DNA of 64,000 nucleotides, taken from contig OY998184.1 in NCBI GenBank assembly GCA_963921935.1, positions 29,913,567 to 29,977,566 on the forward strand. Reading direction: 5' to 3'. Shown in pieces: positions 56,745 to 64,000 of the stretch. Source of the stretch: Galeruca laticollis (Eukaryota > Arthropoda > Insecta > Coleoptera > Chrysomelidae). The notes beneath the pieces were generated by a model. The model ran no database searches. It was not told where the DNA came from and saw nothing but the letters and a program-made list of their open reading frames with translations. A program made the translations under genes and the position numbers. Positions within the stretch are counted from its first letter, which is position 1; the number at the start of each line of letters is the position of its first letter.

Positions 56745-57637
56745 GTCGGTTGTAATTCGGTAATTTGCTCTTGTTTTGCGGACTTTGCCCCGTGCGGCTG
56801 TCGTAATTGGTCTCACTCTCGGGTTTGCCCGCTTTCTCGATCTCTTTTCGGATACTTTCAAGTTCGTCTATTCGCCGTGTAAGGTCTGTTATTGATGCGA
56901 TTCCATTTCTTCGGACGTGAAGTTTGTATTTCGGGTTCATATTTCTATATATTCTTTCTAGTTGTTGGCTACTGTTGAAGCCCATGTGTCTACGCATCAA
57001 TGTCTGAATTTCTGTGATATATTGTTTAAACGGTTCGTTTTCTTTTTGTTTTCTCTCCATTATCTTTTATTCTAAGCATATTGATAAATCTAATGATACA
57101 TAAAATGTTTCGATATCATCTACGAAATCTTGCCAAGTTTCCCAGAGATGTTTATTATTCCGGTACCAAAGAATTGCTTTGCCTTTTAGCACTTCTGGCA
57201 GAGTTCTAAGTATAATTTCGTCGTTTAGCTGGTAGCATGTTTTGAGTTCTTGCAACCTTTCGATTAACTCTATCGGGTCTTTTGAGCCATCAAAGTATAT
57301 TTCTCATCTCCTTATTTTGTCCAGTTCTGTGTAATCTACGTGTTTGTGATTGTACCTACTATGTCTATCTTCGGACTCGCTGTCTTCGGCAGTGTACATT
57401 CTTTCTATGTTTTTCAGATTCTTGCATGCTGTTTTCTTGTTGTCTGGTATTATGTCCTATCTGCTTCCTTATAAAATGTACCATTCTGGTCCGTACTGTG
57501 TCCATATTACCGCTTGTGTCTAATTCGAATTTTTGTAGTTCTGTCAATAGCTCTTCCTTCTTGAGCTTGTATATCCATCCTACTTTTGTGTCCGCTATCT
57601 CTAATCCCACGTCGGCGTATTCTCCTTGTTCGCTCAT
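56745..57637 (-). pseudogene. Gypsy C gag, N-terminal part
   Basis: First segment from 57637 (MSEQGEYADVGLEIAD) has a SAP-like helix pair, LKKEELLTELQKFELDTSGN and RTRMVHFIRKQ. After breaks come ILRTLPEVLKGKAILWYRNN and WQDFVDDIETFY (capsid), and then MERKQKENEPFKQYITEIQ with YRNMNPKYKLHVRRNG. The segment ends at NYNRQD where element D begins; the zinc knuckles resume at 46527. Confidence 0.8.
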
Positions 57638-57845
57638 GATATGTTCCTGTCTGATTTTTGCCGCTTTTGTATGCTTTGTTTCTCTCTGGCTGTTCTGGTG
57701 TGTCTAACCTTTTGCAATTTTTGTATCCCTTATCTTAATTTTGTAATTGTCTCCTCCCTGACTGCTTTGTTATATCTGCTATCTTTGTTTCCCTTATCTA
57801 ACCTTCTGCTCGGGCGCCATGTGTAACACCTGCTCGGGTGCCATG

Positions 57846-58639
57846 TGTAAGGGTTCGTCAGTGTGGTAGAGCATAAAGGGGGTTGGATGGTTAGATATAT
57901 TTATTTATTCAAACTACAATAAATATTTACAATTAAAACCTAAAACTCTGTACAATAAGTATATATACAAGATTTATTGGTCCTGGAGGCGGGCAGTTCC
58001 TCTAGGGTGGTCGTAGGATTGGGTCGCGGATTATTCTTCTCGGTTGTCCAGATTCCTCACTGGGACGCTAGGTTCCTATAACCAAAGGGGTGTGTCAGTG
58101 TCGAGATTCCGCGTTCAACGCACAGCGTGATCTCGGAGGTCGGGAGTTTGCTTCCGTCCCGGTATCAACGCCCTCCGGAATTTCGGCTAATCGGAAAGGC
58201 GTCGGTCCTGTGCTCAACACGCTGCAGGGCTTGACCTAGGGTAGTTGGCGTCCGCTCTAAGCTCAACACGCTTTAGGACTTCGTCCGATATACAGGCTTG
58301 CTTAGCATCTAGCCCTGGGTTTAACGCACACCTAGGGGTTAACGAGAAGCGGGATGTTTATGTGTTCACAATTCCAGGCTCAACACGCTCCGGAATATAG
58401 TGCAACACATCGGTCATTTTCAGTTGAAGCTTCCTATCGTTATTCTACGTAAGGTAGAGCTTGCCTGGTATATCGCAGAACGTATGCTTTGGTAGTATCG
58501 GTCAAGTTATTAGCAGAGAGGCGAAGGTGCTGTCCTCTCGGTGCTGGGTGCCCAACTCTGTCTAGTTTGGCTCGTGTAGAGTTCTGTTTTCCGATAATTT
58601 ATCGGGGTTGTTTTATGTTCAGACGACTGTGTCGTTACA
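57846..58639 (-). repeat. 5' LTR of Gypsy C
   Basis: 794 bases matching 42756-43543. The GCTCAACACGCT repeat block shows more divergence between the copies than the rest. On the minus strand it begins TGTAACGACACAG and ends CCTTACA. Confidence 0.87.
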
Positions 58640-59678
58640 ATGTTTTCCCCAAAACTATTCAGTTTAATTTTATAAACTTTTTGAAAAGTGTTAAGAGTAC
58701 TTCAATAATTTAAATTATAAAGTATACCTAATTTATCAATTTGATAAGTCCTAATTACAAACATCACCTTGTTAGAATTTATTAAAAGCTTCATCTATAT
58801 ATCATATCAAAAACAATCTACATATCTGGGAATATACTATTAAAATAATAAAAATACAATTTATCACTTGAATAAATCTCAATTGAATATCTCTGACTCA
58901 ATCTATTACTCTATATTCATCGATCTCGTTTGAGGCTCTGCACGTGAAGTATAACACTTTCACCCGAAAATAAAATAACCCCCTAATTTGGAATGATGCC
59001 AAGGAATGAAATAAAAATAAAAACGTAATTTGTCCCAGCCTTAGATTTCTTTTGTGAGTGACCTCAACATCGTACTTACACAGCTGAACAAAATACATAT
59101 AGTCCTAATCCCAATTCATAACCCTGTATGGCTGCGGTAGGCCATTTCACGGGCTGTCGCTTTCACGAGAAACTGGTGAAGTTACTTACATAGTGCGGCT
59201 ACCATCACACCACAATTTCATGAGATGTTCTGCAGTCGGAGCGTATCGCAGTCACAATAGAAAATAAGTGATAGTCTATGGAAAAATTTGAAATGTTACT
59301 AAAAGTTGATTTTTCTGTAGTCATTTGATGACTTCATGAAACGAGTTGTTTGTTTGTTATTATTTATCACATTTAACTGTGTTGTTATTTGAAATTAACT
59401 GTTAAAGGACTTTGATAGACTGCTTATGATTTTTTATTGAAGAAAATTTTATACTACTTCCCATAACTTCCTATCCAAAAATATCGTTTGATTAACACTT
59501 TTATATATCATTTCCATAATTAGAGAATACTGAGGTTTACTGAGAGAAATCATAGGTGAGTCATGTCAAGTATTTTTGTAATTTTCATTTGTGACATATC
59601 TACTGCATGTTATTTGTAAAATATCAAGACAATAAGTAGGTACTTCATTTGTTTCATTCCAGTTTAATGCGTGCATAG
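58640..59678. other. No gene seen
   Basis: AT-rich DNA between Gypsy C and the Harbinger element; a GC-richer stretch at 59120-59250 is not recognised. The first four bases are the Gypsy C target duplication. Confidence 0.4.
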
Positions 59679-59841
59679 GGCCTTTCGTACACTGGGCTAG
59701 GCAAGTATCCGATACCTAAGTTGCGAACTCACGTCGCAAGCTACTTGATACGCTTACTCGTACACGTCGCTACTCAAATCGCAATATCCGCGTTGCCACC
59801 ACTGCCGTGATCGTAGCGGCCGTCATCATCACACGTGAAAA

Positions 59842-61685
59842 ATGTCTGACACAAGTGATGATGATATCATTTTTGCTTAATATATTCACCGAAGGAGAAA
59901 TCGTCGTAACAGAAGATACTGGGTGCTTCCCTATATGGAGAGGAATATAAACTGCAGAATGTTTGTTGCAGCAAACTGACACTAAATTCTTAGCCTGCTA
60001 TAGGATGTCCAAAGAGAGTTATACATATTTAGTGAGTTTACTCACTTCTCACATACACCAGAGAGATACACGATTGGGGGAATTTGTCAGTCCTGAGGAA
60101 AGGATTTTAATTACAGTTAGGTAAGTTTACAAAAGTTTAATATATTTTTCAAATCATACAAATTAAAAATAACGATAGGGATGAAAATTTGAACCATGAC
60201 GATATTCTACCAATCTTCAACATTTTCTTCATTTACTACTGCTTCTTGAACTATTCGAATGAATGAAAAAGCATTTCCGGGATCCTGTGAGCTTTGTTCG
60301 CTATACTCTGTTGGTATACTTGAACGCTCTGTTACTATATTATCTATCAAAAGTCAGACTTCTCGTTTGAATTTTCTTACTTCTGTTGGTGACATACTGG
60401 CTAAATCTGGTAATAAACCTAATAGAAAGCGCGACCGTGACTCAATGGCCTGTGACTCTGGGGTGACGGAAGAGTGTTGGATGAGAGATGAGTCTGATTG
60501 CGATGGCGATGCAAGTGGTACATTTCCATCTATTTCTAGCATGTCATTGTCATCGTTCTGTACATCTTCGCTTAGATCAACATTAGGTAAATTGCCAGAT
60601 ACTGTTCCAGCTGTTTTTATGAATGGTATTGCGAAGTGCATTGCATCTGTCGAATAGTGTTTCTTTTTTTTGATGACCCACTAGGTAACGGCTTTATATT
60701 TCGCACAAAAACAGAATGGAGGTTTTTCCATTTTTCTTTTGCTAGTAGTGCTGAAACAAAATGGATCAATATTAGTATTGTCTTTTACTTCTGTTTCAGA
60801 TATTTAGCAACTGGATCCACATTAATCTCACTTGCTTTACATTTTGCTCAAGGAGATTGGACAGTATCAAAAATTGTAGGAGAAACAACAGCTATTATAT
60901 GGAATGCCTTAAAAGATACTTATATGCCAATCCCAGATAGAAATCAGTGAAATTTAATAGCGGAACGTTACAATTTGCTATGGAATTTGCCAAATTGTTC
61001 GAGTGCTTTAGACGGGAAGCACATAAGAATAGAAAAGCTGCCTAACACAGGATCAAGTAACTTCAATTACTAGTAATACCATTCTATTGTTCTCTTAGCA
61101 TGTAGTGATGCTGACGGTGTATTTATGTTTATTGAAACAGGATTTACTGGCCGAAATAGTGAAGGTGGTATATTTCGTGCTTCAGCAATCAAACATTTTA
61201 TTCACTGAGGCAACCTTGATATTCCAACGCCTACACGATTACCGAATGATGACAATGAAGGCGAATTTCCATTTTATTTTGTAGGGGATGAAGCATTCCC
61301 CTTGTTGCAATATTTGCTGAGACCCTATCCCCAAAGAGGTCTTGACAATGTGAAAAGAATATTTAACTACAGGCTGAGCAGGGGAAGAAAAACAGTTGAG
61401 TGTGCTTTTGGCATGATGGCTGAGCAGTTTCAAGTTTTAAATACGCCTATTAGATGTCACGACAGTGAGAAAATTAATCATATTATAAAATCAGTGTGCA
61501 TCTTGCATAACTATGTTCGGAAAAGAGAGGACAGTCCATACTGTATACAAGAAAACCACACTAGTGTACGTCATGTCATCGTTCAACCTCAGCAAAATCT
61601 TCACATTAATGGTCAATCTTCACCAAATACCTCAAGAACCTATATAGCTAATTACTTTTTGAAAGCCCAGGCAGCACTTCCATAG
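59842..61685 (+). pseudogene. Harbinger transposase, two exons, multiple stops
   Basis: Exon 1 starts ATG 59842 (MSDTSDDDIIFA) and has a stop at once. It continues YIHRRRNRRNRRYWVLPYME, then after a frame change TDTKFLACYRMSKESYTYLV and ERILITVR. The intron 60121-60799 (AG|GTAAGT to TTTCAG|A) completes an Arg codon, then YLATGSTLISLALHF. Catalytic residues remain: CSSALDGKHIRIEKL (Asp), YFVGDEAFPLLQ (Asp) and KTVECAFGMMAEQF (Glu). Stops occur near 60948, at 61071-61076 (TAG TAA in tandem) and near 61206. The end is LHNYVRKREDSPY. It is inactive as it stands. Confidence 0.88.
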
Positions 61686-63009
61686 CAAAATAATTATATC
61701 ATTTAATCGACTGTAGTCTATACAAAGTCAATTGAAACAGCAAGGAAATTAGAGTCCAACCAAATTACTTCCACTTTTTTGGAATTATAACGTGTATAAA
61801 TAAACGGTTTGACGGATTAAAACTAACTTTTCCGCATCTGTGGCCCTGAACACTGTTCTATCATAAAATTGTTACTTGTATACATTTCGAGGGATGTATC
61901 GTGCTAACAAACCGAAATTTCTCCAAAAATAACCAAAAATTTTGTATATCTGGATTTAGATGACCCGCTGTACTCGCTCTAGTCAACTAAAAATCAAAAA
62001 GGTACATCTGTGAGACACCTTGAACAATATTCAATCCTAAAATTGATCAATCGTATACTCTCTAGAGGCTGTATCGTGCTAACAAACTGAAAATTCTCCA
62101 AAAATGACGAAAATTTGGTACTTCAAGTACCATAGCACCCGTTGTACTGGCTTTACTGAGTTGAATATCGATAGGGTTCATCTTTGAGACGCTCTGAATA
62201 ATATCCAATCATAAAATTAGTCACTTGTATATACTCCGGAGGCTGTATCGTGCTAACAAACTAAAACTTCTTCAAAAATGACAAAAATATCGTACTTAAA
62301 GTACTGTATCACTAGTTGTATTGACTCCGGTGAGCTGAAAATCAATAGGGTTCATCAGTGAGAAGCCCTGAAAAATATTCAATCATAAAATTGGTGACTT
62401 TTTGAACTGCGCAGGCTGTATCGTGCTAACAAACTGAAATTTCTCAAAAATTTACAAAATGTCGTACTTCAAGTACCATAACAACCGACGACGACGACGA
62501 CGACGACATACACACAGGATTTTTTTTCTGAAAACCTTTTTTCGTGTTGTTGTTGATGGAAAACGTAGAAATAACTAAAAAAAAATTCCAAAATTTCAGC
62601 TTTTTTGGGGGTAAACTAATACTTTTCTCGCATATAGAAAGGTTGGTCGGAAAAGTAATAATAAAATAACTAATTCAATAAAATATGCGTGGATTGCTGT
62701 TGCCGCTGGTTCAAGGAGATGCCTGCTAGTTTTTATTCTGTTTCAATTAACTTTGGATAGACTATACACTGTGTCCGTATATAACTATATAGTATATATC
62801 TACCTGATCAACACATATTATGCATTTAGTACATTAAAAATTGAAAACATTTTTAAGAACATACCTGTTAAGTTTGTGGCTTTCCCCACCTCCGACCACG
62901 CTTTTTCTGTCACATCTTTTTTTGAATAGTCTTTTAGCTTGTAATTGTATAGACAAGGATATTTCTCTACTTCGGAAACAATTTTTATATTCAATAATTG
63001 CTCCGCCAT
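60354..63009 (-). CDS. MADF-BESS protein of the Harbinger element, two exons
   Basis: Exon 1 is 63009-62865 (MAEQLLNIKIVSEVEKYPCL, then DYSKKDVTEKAWSEVG); exon 2 starts at 60750. Intron 60751-62864 uses G|GTATGT and TTTGTTTCAG and is phase 1. Exon 2 completes the MADF domain (KEKWKNLHSVFVRNIKPLPS). It then runs through an acidic, Ser-rich linker to a BESS-like motif (FLLGLLPDLASMSPTEVRKF). A TGA at 60354 ends it; the same frame goes on, without another stop, to TAG at 60207 (QDPGNAFSFIRIVQEAVVNE), so about 48 residues are lost. MADF domains bind DNA and BESS motifs bind proteins; the partner recruits transposase to its ends. Confidence 0.83.
61870..62500. repeat. About 174-bp tandem repeat, 3-4 copies
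   Basis: GTATCGTGCTAACAAAC recurs at 61896, 62071, 62244 and 62418. The spacing is 173-175 bases. Copies differ at scattered sites. Confidence 0.88.
62486..62508. repeat. (CGA)n microsatellite
   Basis: A pure CGA run of about seven units closing the 174-bp array. Confidence 0.85.
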
Positions 63010-63219
63010 ATTTGAAAGTCCCGACGACGCCAGTAGCTACTACCTGAGCTAGCTGGTCGCGGGAGACTAACGTCGTCGACGAATGTCGGCTACGCGTGAC
63101 GTGTACGAACCTCCAATATAATGTATTGCGGTAATCACCACGATACTTAAGTCGTCGAGTATCGGATACTTGCGTAGCCCAGTGTACGAAAGGCCTTGTA
63201 TGAAGTACGGTGTAAGATC

Positions 63220-63660
63220 AATATACAATATTATCATTATAGTTATTATGGGCATTTCGCGGTTTTTTACTGATTTATACCTAGGTAGACGGGTGTCTAC
63301 CAAGTCTGCCCAGTGGTTTAACTGCTACTATGTTATTCTGAGGAATGTTCGGGTTATATTACAAATTTTCAGTACTACGGCTTTCTGTATACGTATCATG
63401 TATATTTGTATGCAGTTGAAGTTCTATAATATGCCGGGTAAATGCATTGTGTGTAATTTCTGTTGCAGATATTACGGAAGGTATAATTTTTATTTGTTTT
63501 TGCTTCCAGATTCTTTCTATTTTTATTGCCAAAGGTGTATACCTGTCCATTTTCTCGGTATATTTTTTTGTTATGTAGTTATCCTTGGGTATAGCTATAT
63601 CTATTAAGTATATGATTTGATTCATTTTATCCAGTACCGTTAAGTCTGGTCTATTGCGGG
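63220..63660 (-). pseudogene. Non-LTR reverse transcriptase C-terminal relic
   Basis: The minus strand reads DKAIPRNRPDLTVLDKMNQ, IYLIDIAIPKDNYITKKYTE, KIERIWKQKQIKIIPSVIS. This 'LIDIAxP...EKxxKY' block ends many LINE proteins and helps in reverse transcriptase function. The earlier domains are absent. It lies directly after the Harbinger terminus. Confidence 0.6.
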
Positions 63661-63709
63661 GTATTGCTTTATCTGTGTGTATAGTTATGTCGTCATCATC
63701 ATCACACAG

Positions 63710-64000
63710 CTATATGTTCGTCCACTGCTGGACATAAGCCTCCCGTAAAGATTTCCATCTCCCCATATCCTGTGCTGCATTTAACCAGTTGGTTTGGATG
63801 CGCTTAAGATCATCTGACCAACGAGTGGGCGGTCTGCCTCTGCTTCGGGAAGCGTGGTCTAGCGGTCTCCAGTCAGTTGTTTTTCTAGTCCATCTGCCGT
63901 CGTTTATTCTGGCTAGGTGACCCGCCCAGTTCCATTTTAGAGTCGATATTCTTGTGATGGCATCTGTTACTCCACTTCTCCTTCTCACATCTGTGCTTGA
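63710..64000 (-). pseudogene. RTE-like LINE reverse transcriptase C-terminal end, running off the window
   Basis: Contains RRRSGVTDAITRISTLKWNW, AGHLARINDGRWTRK and RSRGRPPTRWSDDLKR, with REAYVQQWTNI at the end. This is the conserved tail of RTE-type insect LINEs. The minus-strand gene would continue beyond 64000. Confidence 0.75.

Larger units (their letters stand above)
42756..58639 (-). mobile_element. Ty3/Gypsy element C, interrupted by element D
   Basis: LTRs 42756-43543 (3') and 57846-58639 (5') are highly similar. A 4-bp duplication ATGT lies at 42752-42755 and 58640-58643. The minus-strand order is gag (57637-56745), [element D], gag zinc knuckles and protease (46527-45887), RT/RNase H (45656-44243), and a shortened integrase (44215-43775). 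Without element D it would be about 5.7 kb. Confidence 0.9.
61703..62768. mobile_element. Possible non-autonomous insert inside the Harbinger
   Basis: TCTATACAAAGTCAATTGAA at about 61710 and its imperfect complement near 62737-62760 (TTCAATTAACTTTGGATAGA) form an inverted repeat. The pair flanks the 174-bp tandem array. The unit sits between the transposase stop and the MADF exon 1. It could instead be diverged internal Harbinger sequence. Confidence 0.35.
59679..63195. mobile_element. Two-gene PIF/Harbinger transposon
   Basis: Inverted termini GGCCTTTCGTACACTGGGCT (59679) and their complement (ending 63195) continue for over 35 bases with one mismatch. Inside are a DDE_Tnp_4 transposase (plus strand) and a MADF-BESS protein (minus strand), the Harbinger pair of transposase plus DNA-binding partner. 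Candidate 3-bp target duplications TAG and TTG differ at one base. Length is 3.5 kb. Confidence 0.88.

Overview
This window is eukaryotic, almost certainly insect, DNA made nearly entirely of mobile elements. It is AT-rich, has short GT-AG introns, and carries a Polinton/Maverick, piggyBac, PIF/Harbinger with MADF-BESS partner, Ty3/Gypsy and non-LTR elements. That mix is typical of a large arthropod genome; a beetle or similar is possible but is inference only. I see no ordinary host gene that I can defend.

1-9.4 kb: one flank of a Polinton (Maverick/adintovirus-like, virus-derived). Minus-strand genes: an orphan protein, a retroviral-type integrase with a chromodomain, a fibre-like coiled-coil gene that is frameshifted, a 361-aa accessory protein and the packaging ATPase. 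Plus-strand genes: a spliced phospholipase-A2-domain minor capsid protein, an adenovirus-type cysteine protease, a 78-aa protein, a penton-like minor capsid protein, the double-jelly-roll major capsid protein and an orphan. The packaging and capsid module looks intact. Protein-primed DNA polymerase B and the terminal repeats are not in the window, so the element presumably continues to the left. At the left edge an ORF entering from outside encodes a complete four-bladed hemopexin domain behind a Thr-rich linker, which is the C-terminal architecture of a matrix metalloproteinase.

9.6-12.1 kb: a tRNA-like/SINE-like stretch, tandem repeats and a decayed piggyBac with a TTAA boundary. 12.1-14.85 kb: a non-LTR relic with a TTAA-flanked MITE inside its reverse transcriptase. 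15.6-24.9 kb: a three-level nest, in which a LINE relic is split by Gypsy A and Gypsy A by Gypsy B. Gypsy B has lost its reverse transcriptase, and LINE ORF1-like sequence lies in its place. 24.9-26.75 kb: a long foldback. 27.2-35.45 kb: two non-LTR elements, the second with a DUF4780-type ORF1 and an RNase H domain.

35.45-42.7 kb: anonymous AT-rich DNA, a Harbinger transposase relic and a second long foldback (40851-42377). 42756-58639: Gypsy C (4-bp target duplication ATGT) with Gypsy D inserted in its gag (5-bp duplication ATCTT). 59.7-63.2 kb: a two-gene Harbinger whose transposase and MADF-BESS genes are interleaved on opposite strands, each with an exon inside the other's intron. 63.2-64 kb: tails of two more non-LTR elements.
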